A stretch of DNA of 64,000 nucleotides from Nocardioides albertanoniae (GCF_006716315.1 NZ_VFOV01000001.1:2062501-2126500), one strand, 5' to 3'; positions 32,686 to 41,171 are shown, numbered from the stretch's first letter. The notes: generated by a model not told the origin, from the letters alone. Made by a program: numbers and translations.

Positions 32686-33530
32686 TGAACAAGCTCACCT
32701 TCGGTGGTCTCGCGGTGCGTGTCGGCATCGCGCTGCTGTGCCTGCTCTGGTTCATCCCGACCCTGGGGCTGCTGATCTCGTCGTTCCGAGACGAGGCCGA
32801 TGTGAAGTCGAGCGGCTGGTGGACGGTCTTCACCGACCCGTTCAACATGTCGCAGTGGACCTTCGACAGCTACACCTCGGTCCTCCAGAACGGGATGGCC
32901 AACGCGTTCGTGAACTCGATCGTGGTCTCCGTGCCCGCGACGGTGCTGCCGATCATGATCGCTGCGTTCGCGGCGTACGCGTTCACGTTCATGCGGTTCT
33001 GGGGACGCAACGTGCTGTTCATGCTGATCGTCGGGTTGCTGGTGGTGCCGTTGCAGGTGGCCTTCGTGCCGTTGCTCAACCTGTTCGGCGACTTCGACCT
33101 CAACGGCACCTTCCTCGCGGTGTGGCTGGCCCACACCGGGTTCGGGATGCCGCTGGCGGTCTACATCCTGCGCAACTACATGTCGAGCCTGCCGCACGAG
33201 ATCATCGAGTCGGCCGAGATCGACGGGGCCTCCCACTTCCAGACCTTCTGGAGGCTGATCGTGCCGATGTCGGTGCCCGCGCTGGCAGCGTTCGCGATCT
33301 TCCAGTTCCTCTGGGTCTGGAACGATCTGCTCGTCGCGCTGATCTTCCTCGGGGCCGGCGACAACGAGGTCGTCACGATCACCCTGCGCGACCTGATCGG
33401 CGACTTCGGTCAGGAGTGGCACCTGCTCACCGCCGGTGCCTTCATCACCATGACGGTGCCGCTGCTCGTGTTCTTCTCGTTGCAGCGTTACTTCGTCCGG
33501 GGCCTCACCGCGGGGTCCGTGAAGGGCTGA
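32685..33530 (+). CDS. ABC sugar importer permease (AglG type)
   Basis: A 281-residue MalG-type six-helix permease. EAA loop: SAEIDGASHFQTFWRLIVPM (about residues 182-201). Start ATG 32685 overlaps the previous stop (TGATG). It is the last gene of the importer operon and is followed by a hairpin at 33543-33581. Confidence 0.88.
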   Translation: MNKLTFGGLAVRVGIALLCLLWFIPTLGLLISSFRDEADVKSSGWWTVFTDPFNMSQWTFDSYTSVLQNGMANAFVNSIVVSVPATVLPIMIAAFAAYAFTFMRFWGRNVLFMLIVGLLVVPLQVAFVPLLNLFGDFDLNGTFLAVWLAHTGFGMPLAVYILRNYMSSLPHEIIESAEIDGASHFQTFWRLIVPMSVPALAAFAIFQFLWVWNDLLVALIFLGAGDNEVVTITLRDLIGDFGQEWHLLTAGAFITMTVPLLVFFSLQRYFVRGLTAGSVKG

Positions 33531-33542
33531 GACCGTCCGTAC

Positions 33543-33581
33543 GCGGTGGGCGCCACACCTTCGGGTGGTGGTGCCCGCCGC
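33543..33581 (+). terminator. Terminator after the sugar importer operon
   Basis: An imperfect hairpin of about 17 pairs, left arm from GCGGTGGGCGCC, right arm ending GTGCCCGCCGC, closed by a TTCG tetraloop. It follows the last permease by 13 bases. Confidence 0.65.
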
Positions 33582-33623
33582 GTCGCACGAGAGTCCGAAC
33601 GGCCTTGGCTATAAGGTCGGGAC

Positions 33624-34715
33624 GTGGCCGAGACAAGTGCGTACGCCCCGAAGTGGGCTGATGCCGGTCAGGTCTCCCTCCCGGAGACCGTGCGCTCGCC
33701 GTGGTGGCAGCTCGGACGCCGGCTGCTGGCGGCCGTGGCGATCATGATCGGCACCGTGGCGCTGGTCTACTTCGACCGCGATGCCTATGTCGACAACAAC
33801 GACCCTGCCGGCACCATCAACCTCGTCGATGCGCTCTACTACACGACGGTGACGCTGAGCACGACCGGCTACGGCGATATCGCGCCGGTCGAGCCGCACG
33901 CTCGGATGATCAACGCGTTCATCGTCACCCCGGCGCGCATCGCATTCCTGGTGCTGCTGATCGGCACCACCCTCGAGGTCCTCACCAAGCAGGGCCGTGA
34001 CCTCATCCGAGTCGCTCGCTGGAGGAGAAAGATGGCCCAGCACATCGTCGTCGTCGGCTACGGCACCAAGGGACGCAGCGCCGTCGAGACGCTGCTCGCC
34101 AACGGTGCGAACCCCGAGGAGTTCGTCGTCGTCGACCCCGATCCGATCGCACGGGCCGACGCCCACTCCGACGGGCTCGCGGTGGTCACTGGTGACGCCA
34201 CCCGCCGTGAGGTGCTGATGCGCGCGGGGGTCAGGGACGCCGAGCAGGTCATCATCACCACCAACCGTGACGACTCCAACGTGCTCACGATCTTGACGGT
34301 GCGACAGGTCAACCCCGAGGCGTGGATCGTCGCGGCCGCCCGCGAGCGCGAGAACGCGCCGCTGATGAAGCAGTCCGGCGCCGACTCGGTCATCACCTCC
34401 GCCGACGCCGTCGGCCGGCTGATGGGCCTGTCCACCATCTCCCCGACGCTCGGGTCGGTCATGGAGGACCTGCTCAACTCCGGCATCGGGCTCGAGGTCG
34501 CCGAGCGCGACCTGCTGGTCGACGAGGTCGGCAAGCAGCCGCAGCGTCTGGCCGACCAGGTCATCGCCGTCGTACGCGACGAGAAGGTCTTCCGCTACTT
34601 CGACCCGGTCGTCGGCACGCTCTCGCGAGGAGACCGGCTGGTCGTCGTGCGCGCCGCGAAGGAGCTGCCCTGGGCGCCGCGGCCGGGCACGCACGACGAG
34701 GAGTCCGCCCAGTAG
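33624..34715 (+). CDS. Potassium channel protein with RCK (TrkA-N) domain
   Basis: A 363-residue ion channel subunit. One or two N-terminal helices (about 30-50) precede a pore loop with the K+ filter TTVTLSTTGYGDIAP (about 73-87) and an inner helix (about 98-118); a cytosolic RCK domain starts HIVVVGYGTKGRSAVETL (about 139-156), and a TrkA-C-like part ends it. TAAGGT at 33612-33617 lies six bases before GTG 33624, a leaderless start. Tetrameric K+ channel gated by a ligand at the RCK ring is the expected form. Confidence 0.9.
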   Translation: MAETSAYAPKWADAGQVSLPETVRSPWWQLGRRLLAAVAIMIGTVALVYFDRDAYVDNNDPAGTINLVDALYYTTVTLSTTGYGDIAPVEPHARMINAFIVTPARIAFLVLLIGTTLEVLTKQGRDLIRVARWRRKMAQHIVVVGYGTKGRSAVETLLANGANPEEFVVVDPDPIARADAHSDGLAVVTGDATRREVLMRAGVRDAEQVIITTNRDDSNVLTILTVRQVNPEAWIVAAARERENAPLMKQSGADSVITSADAVGRLMGLSTISPTLGSVMEDLLNSGIGLEVAERDLLVDEVGKQPQRLADQVIAVVRDEKVFRYFDPVVGTLSRGDRLVVVRAAKELPWAPRPGTHDEESAQ

Positions 34716-34756
34716 CCTGCGGCAGACGACGTGCCCGAAAAGACCCGAAAAGAGAA

Positions 34757-34813
34757 GTTAGCCGCTGGCGTCTCGGGTCACCAGCGGCTAACAAGAACAA
34801 GACTAGCCGACGA
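34757..34813 (+). repeat. Left 57-bp inverted repeat flanking the DUF3263 gene
   Basis: It starts with a 36-base hairpin (34757-34792, stem GTTAGCCGCTGG, 12-base loop) and continues with AAGAACAAGACTAGCCGACGA. The reverse complement of 35305-35361 matches it at 51 of 57 positions. The two stem differences are compensatory (GTTAG with CTAAC here; GTCAG with CTGAC there), so the stem, not just the sequence, has been kept. Confidence 0.82.
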
Positions 34814-34941
34814 TCCGGTGTTCATCATAGAAATGCCTTGCAGTTTGATGAAGATCACCCGGACGGGCTAGGCGAGGTAGTCCGAGGCGGTGATGTGCCC
34901 GGTGTTTTCGGGGCGTGCCCCATGCCTGGGATGATGTGCGC

Positions 34942-35226
34942 ATGACCGAGGCGCCCCACAGCCCCGGGTCTGCCGACGAGCAGCCGGGCCTTTCCGAGAA
35001 CGAGACGCGACTGCTCGACTTCGAGCGCTCCTGGTGGTCGGCCGGCACCGGCCGCGACGAGGCCGTCCGGGAGCAGCTGGGGATGAGCGCGGCCGACTAT
35101 CACCGCGCGGTCAACGACCTGATCGACAAGCCCGAGGCGCTCACCTATGACGGTGTCCTGGTGCGCCGGCTCCGCCGTCAGCGTGACGCGCGGCGTACGC
35201 AGCGTTCGAAGGGTCCGCGCCCGTAG
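34942..35226 (+). CDS. DUF3263 family protein
   Basis: A 94-residue protein of DUF3263, a small actinobacterial family with a helix-turn-helix-like core (ETRLLDFERSWWSAGTGRDE, then QLGMSAADYHRAVNDLIDKP). DNA binding is likely from the fold but unproven. GATGAT lies six bases before ATG 34942, a leaderless start. The basic tail is RRLRRQRDARRTQRSKGPRP. The gene lies between 57-bp inverted repeats (34757-34813 and 35305-35361). Confidence 0.85.
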   Translation: MTEAPHSPGSADEQPGLSENETRLLDFERSWWSAGTGRDEAVREQLGMSAADYHRAVNDLIDKPEALTYDGVLVRRLRRQRDARRTQRSKGPRP

Positions 35227-35304
35227 CCCGTCAGGGCTGGTCCGCATAGCCCGACCGGATCATTTGCAGATCTGTGCATTGCATGTGGTTGCACGGTATC
35301 GAGG

Positions 35305-35361
35305 TCGTCGGCTAACGTTCTTCTTGTCAGCCGCTGGTGACCCGAGACGCCAGCGGCTGAC
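35305..35361 (-). repeat. Right 57-bp inverted repeat flanking the DUF3263 gene
   Basis: Inverted partner of 34757-34813. Its 36-base hairpin (35326-35361, stem GTCAGCCGCTGG) is followed on the plus strand by TTTTATTTT, which makes it a good factor-independent terminator for the DUF3263 transcript. The left copy has an analogous but weaker T-rich run when read on the minus strand. Confidence 0.82.
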
Positions 35362-35374
35362 TTTTATTTTGCCC

Positions 35375-35485
35375 AGAAGTCGCCCCCGCAGGTCGAGAAG
35401 TCACTCCTGCAGGTCGAGGCGTCACTTCTGCAGGCTCAGAAGTCACGGTGGTGCCTACTCGGCCTGCAGAGGTGACGCCTCGACG
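35375..35485. repeat. 21-bp tandem repeat element, copy 1
   Basis: Three direct 21-bp units (starts 35375, 35396, 35417; core GTCACTCCTGCAGGTCG), a 20-bp centre (35438-35457) and an inverted unit at 35458-35478 with a partial one after it. Each unit has a CTGCAG or near match at the same phase. It fills the gap between the DUF3263 terminator and the end of map. Confidence 0.85.
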
Positions 35486-35492
35486 GTGCGGG

Positions 35493-36263
35493 TCAGTCCC
35501 GGGCGGTGAGGACGAGCGGCGGGCCGTCCTCGGTGATGGCGACGGTGTGCTCCATGTGGGCGCCGCGGGAGCCGTCGGCGCTGCGCAGCGTCCAGCCGTC
35601 GGGGTCGGTGAAGATCTCGTCGGTGGTGTGCAGGAACCACGGCTCGATCGCGATCACCAGACCCGGCTGCAGCTTGAAGCCGCGTCCGGGGCGACCGTCG
35701 TTGGCGATGTGCGGGTCGCCGTGCATGGTGCGCCCGACGCCGTGGCCGCCGAACTGGGTGTTGATCTTGAGGCCCTTCTCGCGCGCGACGCTGGCGATGG
35801 CGTGCGAGATGTCGCCGATCTTGTTGCCGGCGCGGGCGGCGTCGATGCCGGCCTCGAGGGCGCGGGTGGTGGTCTCGATCAGGTCGAGGTCCTCCTGGCG
35901 CGGGGTGCCCACGACGACCGAGAGAGCGGAGTCGGAGACCCAGTTGTCGACGCTGGCCGCGAAGTCGACGCTGAGCAGGTCGCCGTCGGCCAGCGTGTAG
36001 TCGTGGGGCAGGCCGTGCAGCACGCCGTCGTTGACCGACGTGCACAGCACCTTGCCGAACGGCATCGCGCCGAAGCTCGGGTGATAGTCGATGTAGCACG
36101 ACTCCGCGCCGCGGTCCTTGATCATCTTGTGCGCGAGCTCGTCGAGCTCGAGCAGGTTCACACCCACGGCGGCGTGCTCGCGGAGTGCGGTCAGGACATC
36201 GGCCACGAATCGGCCCGCGGGCTTCATCTGCTCGATCTGGGTCGGAGTGCGCAGTTCGATCAC
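35493..36263 (-). CDS. map: Methionine aminopeptidase, type I
   Basis: Removes the initiator Met from new proteins. 256 residues from GTG 36263, with five metal ligands of the pita-bread fold: Asp in SVDFAASVDNWVSD (two Asp), His in GGHGVGRTMH (about 166-175), Glu in IAIEPWF and Glu in HMEHTVAI. The start is set by a TAGGCT -10 box (minus strand, 36275-36270) six bases upstream; TTG 36269 is an in-frame alternative. It lacks the N-terminal SH3-binding extension of some actinobacterial MetAPs, so it is probably a short MapA-type. A palindrome at 36278-36294 sits just above the -10 box. Confidence 0.95.
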   Translation of the reverse strand: MIELRTPTQIEQMKPAGRFVADVLTALREHAAVGVNLLELDELAHKMIKDRGAESCYIDYHPSFGAMPFGKVLCTSVNDGVLHGLPHDYTLADGDLLSVDFAASVDNWVSDSALSVVVGTPRQEDLDLIETTTRALEAGIDAARAGNKIGDISHAIASVAREKGLKINTQFGGHGVGRTMHGDPHIANDGRPGRGFKLQPGLVIAIEPWFLHTTDEIFTDPDGWTLRSADGSRGAHMEHTVAITEDGPPLVLTARD

Positions 36264-36277
36264 AGGCAAAGCCTAGC

Positions 36278-36294
36278 CTGAGAACGGTTCTCAG
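36278..36294. promoter_or_regulatory. Palindrome at the map promoter
   Basis: CTGAGAACGGTTCTCAG, a perfect 17-bp palindrome with a single central base, directly upstream of the map -10 box in the spacer of the promoter. It is placed as a repressor operator would be. No known motif matches; it is not a LexA box. Confidence 0.5.
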
Positions 36295-36300
36295 TAGAAC

Positions 36301-37554
36301 TCACCGGCGCGCATCGCGGAGCACCGCGGCCTTGGAGATCAGGAAACGTCGCTCGGCGAGGTTGGTGGCGCGCACCGAGGCGAGGTCGTACGCCGCGGCA
36401 GCACCGTCGAGGTCGCCGGCGAGCTCGAGGAGGTGAGCGCGCACCGCCGGCACCCGAGGATGGTCGGCGAAGCCGGCGTCGCCCGCGTCGGCACAGCTCC
36501 GCAGGAGCTCGTTGAGAAGCGCGAGCGCGGGGCCCGCCCCGTCGGCGTAACCGACGGCGACCGCCCTGTTGAGCGTCACGACCGGCCCCGGCGCGACCTC
36601 CTCCAGGAGTCCGTAGAGCGCGGTGATCTGCACCCAGTCGGTCTCCTCGGCCGATCGCGCGCGATTGTGGAGCGCGGCGATCGCGGCCTGGATCTGATAG
36701 GTGCCGGGCCGACCGGAGCCGATGACCCTGCCGATCAGGTCGACGCCCTCGGCCGTGGCCTCGCTCCGCCACAGCGACCGGTCCTGGTCGGCCAGCGGCA
36801 CCACCGCACCATGGGCGTCGATGCGCGCCGGGCGGCGAGCGTCGAGCAGCAGCATCAGCGCCAGCAGCCCGCCGAGCTCGCCGTGGCCGCTTCCGGTGAT
36901 CCGGGAGAGCGCGGTGCGCGCGAGCCGAGCCAGCCGGATCGCCTCGGCGCACAGGTCGACCCGCTGGAGATGGTCGCCCTCGGTCGCGACGTACCCCTCG
37001 TTGAAGAGGAGGTAGAGCACCTTCAGCATCGCCGGGATCCTGGCGGAGAGGTCGGCGGTGCCGTCGATCCCGAGCGAGCGGCCCTTGATGGTCGCCTTCG
37101 CCCGCGAGATCCGCTGCGCCATCGTCTTCTCCGGCACGAGGTAGGCGTGCGCGATCTCCCGGGTGGTGAGGCCACCCACGGCCCGCAGCGTCAGGGCGAC
37201 CGCGGAGGCCGGGGTGAGGCTGGGATGGCAGCAGAGCAGGAGCACGTCGAGGGAGTCGTCAGCGGCGTACGTCTCCTGGCCCTCGGGCTCGGCGAGATGG
37301 TCGGCACGCTCCCGGTCGCGCCGGCGCGACTCGCTGCGCTTGGCGTCGACGAGCCGGCGCACCGCGGTGGTGACCAGCCAGCCGAGCGGCTGCTCCGGGA
37401 TGCCCCGCTCCGGCCACGTACGCACTGCCTCGATCAGCGCCTCCTGCACCGCGTCCTCGGCCGTGTCGAAGTCGCCGCAGCGGCGGGTGACGATGGCGAC
37501 GACCTGCGGCGTGAGCTCACGCAGCAGGTCGCCGCCAGGCATCGGGTCGCTCAC
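36301..37554 (-). CDS. ECF42-type RNA polymerase sigma factor with C-terminal TPR-like domain
   Basis: A 417-residue sigma factor of the ECF42 group: sigma region 2 (DFDTAEDAVQEALIEAVRTW, about 27-46), region 4 (LTTREIAHAYLVPEKTMAQR, about 130-149) and a long C-terminal DUF6596/TPR-like domain rich in NRAVAVGYADG-type repeats. GTG 37554 overlaps the YciI gene stop by four bases; ATG 37542 is possible. In this group the sigma factor is controlled without an anti-sigma, through the C-terminal domain. Targets are typically the DGPF/YciI gene next to it. Confidence 0.9.
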   Translation of the reverse strand: MSDPMPGGDLLRELTPQVVAIVTRRCGDFDTAEDAVQEALIEAVRTWPERGIPEQPLGWLVTTAVRRLVDAKRSESRRRDRERADHLAEPEGQETYAADDSLDVLLLCCHPSLTPASAVALTLRAVGGLTTREIAHAYLVPEKTMAQRISRAKATIKGRSLGIDGTADLSARIPAMLKVLYLLFNEGYVATEGDHLQRVDLCAEAIRLARLARTALSRITGSGHGELGGLLALMLLLDARRPARIDAHGAVVPLADQDRSLWRSEATAEGVDLIGRVIGSGRPGTYQIQAAIAALHNRARSAEETDWVQITALYGLLEEVAPGPVVTLNRAVAVGYADGAGPALALLNELLRSCADAGDAGFADHPRVPAVRAHLLELAGDLDGAAAAYDLASVRATNLAERRFLISKAAVLRDARR

Positions 37555-37994
37555 TCGATGCTCGCCTCGCCGAAGGCGATGGTGTCCTCGACCGAGGAGC
37601 CGTCGGTGCCGTGATACATCCGGCGCACCTGGACGGGCTGCTGGGTCGACCGCCCACCGGCGCCGGGGACGGCGGAGTAGAGCCCGGCGATCTCCAGCGC
37701 GCGCGCCTCGGTCTCGGCGTCGATGATCATGTAGCCGGCGACCCACTCCTTGAACTCCTGGAACGGGCCGTCGGTCACGGTCGTGTCGGTGCCGTCGGAG
37801 GTGACCACGAACGCCTGGTCGGGCGGCGTGAGCGCCTCGAGCTGCACCAGCTCGCCGGAGTCGGTCAGCGCCTTGTTGAGCCGCTCGTAGTAGCTGGCGT
37901 GGCCCTGCAGCTCCTCGGCGCTCCAGCCGGCCATCCCGCCGGGAGTCTTGTCGACGCCGCCGGTGTAGTTCAGGATCATCAGGTAGCGAGGCAT
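37551..37994 (-). CDS. YciI/DGPF family protein linked to the sigma factor
   Basis: A 147-residue protein of the YCII-related DGPF group with the hallmark VTDGPFQEFKEWVAGYMIID (about 83-102) and a MPRYLMILNYTGG opening. The family is a standard partner of ECF42-type sigma factors; its biochemical role is unknown. GGAAGGG precedes ATG 37994. It is the first gene of the pair. Confidence 0.9.
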   Translation of the reverse strand: MPRYLMILNYTGGVDKTPGGMAGWSAEELQGHASYYERLNKALTDSGELVQLEALTPPDQAFVVTSDGTDTTVTDGPFQEFKEWVAGYMIIDAETEARALEIAGLYSAVPGAGGRSTQQPVQVRRMYHGTDGSSVEDTIAFGEASIE

Positions 37995-38108
37995 GTCCTC
38001 ACCCTTCCACTTCGGACGCTCCTGGTGAGCGTCATTCATGAGGGGAACGGAGCCGGCCGGGCGATAACTACATGCTTTCGGGGTCGAGATCGGCCTAGTT
38101 TTCTCGAC

Positions 38109-38879
38109 ATGCTCAGGGCCTATGACGAACAGCTGCGAACCGATGCCGAGACCGCCGGGGCGGTGAGGGTGACCCGGCACGGGCCGCTGCGGCTGGCCAC
38201 CTTCGGTGGTGGCCGGGGATTCATCTCCTACCAGGACCTCGACGGCGCCGACGTGACCCGGATCGAGGAGCTGGTCTCCGTGGCGGTCGCGCACTTCGAC
38301 GCCGACCCCGCGATCGAGGAGGTCGAGTGGAAGACCCGCGGCCATGATCATGCTGCGGGGCTTCACGATGCGCTGCTGCGGCAGGGGTTCGCACCCGAGG
38401 ACCCGGAGTCGATCATGATCGGTGAGGCGGTGCTCCTGGCGGTCGACGTGCCGCTGCCGGAGGAGGTCAGCCTGCGTGCGATCACCAGCGAGGAGGACGT
38501 ACGCGCCGCCAGCATCGTGCAGGACGCCGTCTTCGGCACGCCGCCGTCGGAAGCCCGGGTCGCCAACCAGCTGCGGGGGATCGCGGCGGGGGAGAGCGAG
38601 ATGTGGGTCGCCGAGGCGGCCGGCGAGATCCTCAGCGCCGGGCGGATCGACCTCGTCGAGGCCACCGAGTTCGCCGGCATCTGGGGCGGCGCCACCGTGG
38701 AGAGCTGGCGTGGCCGAGGCATCTACCGAGCTCTCACCGCTGCCCGGGCCCGCACCGCCATCGCCCGCGGCAAGCGCTTCATCCACAGCGACTCCACCGA
38801 GTTCTCCCGCCCCATCCTGGAGCGCTCGGGTCTGGTGAAGGTCGGCACCACCACGCCGTACGTCCGGCGCCGCAGCTGA
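38109..38879 (+). CDS. GNAT family N-acetyltransferase
   Basis: A 256-residue protein; the first 110 residues are a diverged half and the second half carries the GNAT fold, with EMWVAEAAGEILSAGRIDL (about 162-180), the acetyl-CoA loop ATVESWRGRGIYRALTAARA (about 197-216) and FSRPILERSGLVKVG. TAGTTT (38096-38101) seven bases before ATG 38109 marks a leaderless start. Substrate unknown. Confidence 0.85.
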   Translation: MLRAYDEQLRTDAETAGAVRVTRHGPLRLATFGGGRGFISYQDLDGADVTRIEELVSVAVAHFDADPAIEEVEWKTRGHDHAAGLHDALLRQGFAPEDPESIMIGEAVLLAVDVPLPEEVSLRAITSEEDVRAASIVQDAVFGTPPSEARVANQLRGIAAGESEMWVAEAAGEILSAGRIDLVEATEFAGIWGGATVESWRGRGIYRALTAARARTAIARGKRFIHSDSTEFSRPILERSGLVKVGTTTPYVRRRS

Positions 38880-39824
38880 TCAGCCGGGCGGCGGCGCCAG
38901 AGCGCGGATCGGGTCGCCGGCCAGCCAGGCTGTGATGTCCTCGACGGCGCCGCCGTAGAAGCGGCGGTAGTTGTCGTCGGTGACATAGCCGAGGTGAGGC
39001 GTGGCGACCACGGTGGGGAGGCTGCGGAGGGTGTCGTCGGCCGGAAGGGGCTCGACGTCGAAGACGTCCAGGCCGGCGCCGGCGATCGTGCCGGCGCGCA
39101 GGTGCGCGATGAGCACCTCGGTGTCGACCAGCCCGGAGCGGGAGGTGTTGACGAGGTGGGCCGTCGGCTTCATCCGGGCGAGGTCGGCGTCGGCGACGAT
39201 GTGCCGCGTCGTCTCGGAGAGCACCAGGTGGACCGAGACGACGTCGCTGGTCTCGAACAGCGTGGCCTTCTCGACCGCGCGCACCCCGACCGCCCCGGCC
39301 CGCTCGGCGGTGAGATGAGGACTCCAGGCGACCACGTCCATCCCGAACGCCTGCCCGACGGCTGCGACCCGGCTGCCGATCTTGCCGAGCCCGAGCAGGC
39401 CGAGAGTGCGCCCGTGCAGGTCGCTGCCGACGGTGTTCTGCCAGGCGCGGCTGGTCGCCTCGGTGACGATGTGGCGGGTCAGCGCGTGGATCAACGCCCA
39501 GGTCAGCTCGACCGGCGGATGCGGGCTCGACGGGGTGCCGCACACCGTGACGCCGAGCCGTGCGGCCGCCTGCAGGTCGATCGAGGCGTTGCGCATCCCG
39601 GTCGTGACCAGCAGCTTCAGGTGCGGAAGGCGTTGGAGCAGGTCGGCCGGGAACGGCGTACGCTCCCGCATCGCCACCACGATCTCGGCCCCGTCGAGGG
39701 CTTGGACGAGCGCGTCCGGCTCGAGGTGGGTGGTGAGCGAGTCGACGTCGACCCCGTCGAGCGAGTCCCACGCGGCGTACGACCTGGCCACGTCTTGGTA
39801 GTCATCGAGAATCACACAGCGCAC
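38880..39824 (-). CDS. D-2-hydroxyacid dehydrogenase family protein
   Basis: A 314-residue NAD-dependent dehydrogenase. The Rossmann fingerprint is LGLLGLGKIGSRVAAVGQAF (about 140-159); catalytic Arg lies in VNTSRSGLVD (about 232), and His in VATPHLGYVT (about 283), with a conserved Glu between them (DVFDVEPL). GTG 39824. It abuts the acetyltransferase gene tail to tail. Phosphoglycerate or glyoxylate reductase-type activity is possible; the exact substrate is not deducible. Confidence 0.88.
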   Translation of the reverse strand: MRCVILDDYQDVARSYAAWDSLDGVDVDSLTTHLEPDALVQALDGAEIVVAMRERTPFPADLLQRLPHLKLLVTTGMRNASIDLQAAARLGVTVCGTPSSPHPPVELTWALIHALTRHIVTEATSRAWQNTVGSDLHGRTLGLLGLGKIGSRVAAVGQAFGMDVVAWSPHLTAERAGAVGVRAVEKATLFETSDVVSVHLVLSETTRHIVADADLARMKPTAHLVNTSRSGLVDTEVLIAHLRAGTIAGAGLDVFDVEPLPADDTLRSLPTVVATPHLGYVTDDNYRRFYGGAVEDITAWLAGDPIRALAPPPG

Positions 39825-39933
39825 GACGTCAACCTATCGGTGCGGTCGCCGCGGTGCGGGGTTCTGCTGTGGGCAGATCTGCCTGCGGCAGATTCGCTGG
39901 TACGCCGCCGCCGGCTGCTCCAGAGTCGAAGAC

Positions 39934-40566
39934 ATGACCCAGACACCCATCAGTGCGGGGCCGCTCGACGAGCAGCTGACGGCACGACTCCAGAACCAGC
40001 GCATCATCGTGCTCGGCCAGGAGGTCGACGATGCGATCGCCAACCGGATCTGCGCGCAGCTGCTGCTGCTCTCGGCCGAAGACCCGCAGCGCGACATCTC
40101 CCTCTACATCAACAGCCCCGGCGGGTCGGTGACGGCAGGGATGGCGATCTACGACGTGATGAACCTGATCCCCAACGACGTCTCCACGCTCGGCATGGGG
40201 ATGGCGGCGAGCATGGGCCAGTTCCTGCTCACCGCCGGCACCCCGGGCAAGCGCTACGTGCTGCCCCACACCGAGGTGCTGCTGCACAAGGGGTCGGCGG
40301 GCATCGGCGGGTCGGCGGCCGACATCGAGGTGCAGGCCACGAGGCTGGCGCGGATGACCGAGCAGATGCTGCGGATCACCGCCGAGCACACCGGGCAGAG
40401 CGTCGAGCAGATCGACAACGACTCGTTGCGCGACCGCTGGTTCACCGCTGAGGAGGCACGTGACTACGGGTTCGTCGACGAGGTGCTCGCCGACGTGCAG
40501 TCGGTGACCCCGGTGCAGCAGCCGCGCAGCGTCGCCTTCGGTCTCTCTACGGGGGTGGCGCGATGA
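39934..40566 (+). CDS. ClpP-family peptidase subunit, intact catalytic triad
   Basis: A 210-residue ClpP subunit. Catalytic Ser is in [11 protein letters not shown] (about 96), His in [12 protein letters not shown] (about 121) and Asp in QIDNDSLRD (about 171), so the triad is complete. The HKG after the catalytic His departs from the usual HQP. It is the first gene of a clpP pair overlapping by four bases, beside a PopR/ClgR-like regulator, as in the second clpP operon of Streptomyces. The start ATG 39934 has no strong ribosome site. Confidence 0.9.
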   Translation: MTQTPISAGPLDEQLTARLQNQRIIVLGQEVDDAIANRICAQLLLLSAEDPQRDISLYINSPGGSVTAGMAIYDVMNLIPNDVSTLGMGMAASMGQFLLTAGTPGKRYVLPHTEVLLHKGSAGIGGSAADIEVQATRLARMTEQMLRITAEHTGQSVEQIDNDSLRDRWFTAEEARDYGFVDEVLADVQSVTPVQQPRSVAFGLSTGVAR

Positions 40567-41168
40567 GCTCGTACACGATCCCCTCCGTTGTTGAGAAGAC
40601 GAGTCGCGGTGAGCGGGCCGTCGACATCTACAGCCGTCTGCTCTCCGACCGGATCGTCTACGTCGGCACGCCGATCGACGACGGCGTGGCCAACGTGGTC
40701 ATCGCCCAGCTGCTCCACCTGGAGTCGGAGGCGCCGGAGTCGGAGATCAACCTCTATCTCAGCTCACCCGGCGGCGACCCCACCGCGATGCTCGGCATCT
40801 ACGACACGATGCAGTTCATCCGGGCCACGGTCGCGACCACCTGCGTCGGACAGGTGGCGGGCTCCGCGGCGGTGCTGCTCGCGGCGGGGGAGCCCGGGCG
40901 GCGGATGGTGCTGCCGCACGCGCGGGTGGTGCTGCAGCAGCCCGGGCAGGACGGTCAGCGGGGCGATGTCACCGACCTGCAGGTCGCGGCGAAGGAGATC
41001 GCCCGGGTGCGCGCCGAGATGGACGCTCTGCTGGCGCGGCACACCGGTCACGAGCCGGAGAAGATCCACGCCGACACCGAGCGTGACCTGGTGCTCGGAG
41101 CCGAGGGCGCGGTGGCGTACGGACTGGCCGATGCTGTGCTGGAGAGCCGCAAGCTCACCGCGGTGTGA
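40563..41168 (+). CDS. ClpP-family subunit, catalytic His replaced by Gln
   Basis: A 201-residue ClpP paralogue. Ser is present ([13 protein letters not shown], about 101) and Asp is present ([10 protein letters not shown], about 173), but the His position reads ARVVLQQPG instead of the usual LIHQP, so Gln stands where the catalytic His belongs. It is therefore predicted to be inactive alone, acting as a structural ring in a mixed ClpP tetradecamer with the preceding subunit. ATG 40563 overlaps the previous stop (ATGA). Confidence 0.9.
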   Translation: MSSYTIPSVVEKTSRGERAVDIYSRLLSDRIVYVGTPIDDGVANVVIAQLLHLESEAPESEINLYLSSPGGDPTAMLGIYDTMQFIRATVATTCVGQVAGSAAVLLAAGEPGRRMVLPHARVVLQQPGQDGQRGDVTDLQVAAKEIARVRAEMDALLARHTGHEPEKIHADTERDLVLGAEGAVAYGLADAVLESRKLTAV

Positions 41169-41171
41169 GGC

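Noticed and set aside
34757..35361. Inverted repeat pair taken as an insertion sequence
   Set aside because: No transposase or target duplication was seen; the DUF3263 gene is not a transposase, so only a repeat feature is claimed.
35375..35485. 21-bp repeats taken as a CRISPR array
   Set aside because: Units are contiguous with no unique spacers, one set is inverted and there are no cas genes.
39872..39883. GGCAGATCTGCC before the clpP pair as a ClgR or PopR box
   Set aside because: A perfect palindrome, but it does not match the CGCYNANRGCG core seen at 41531-41548.
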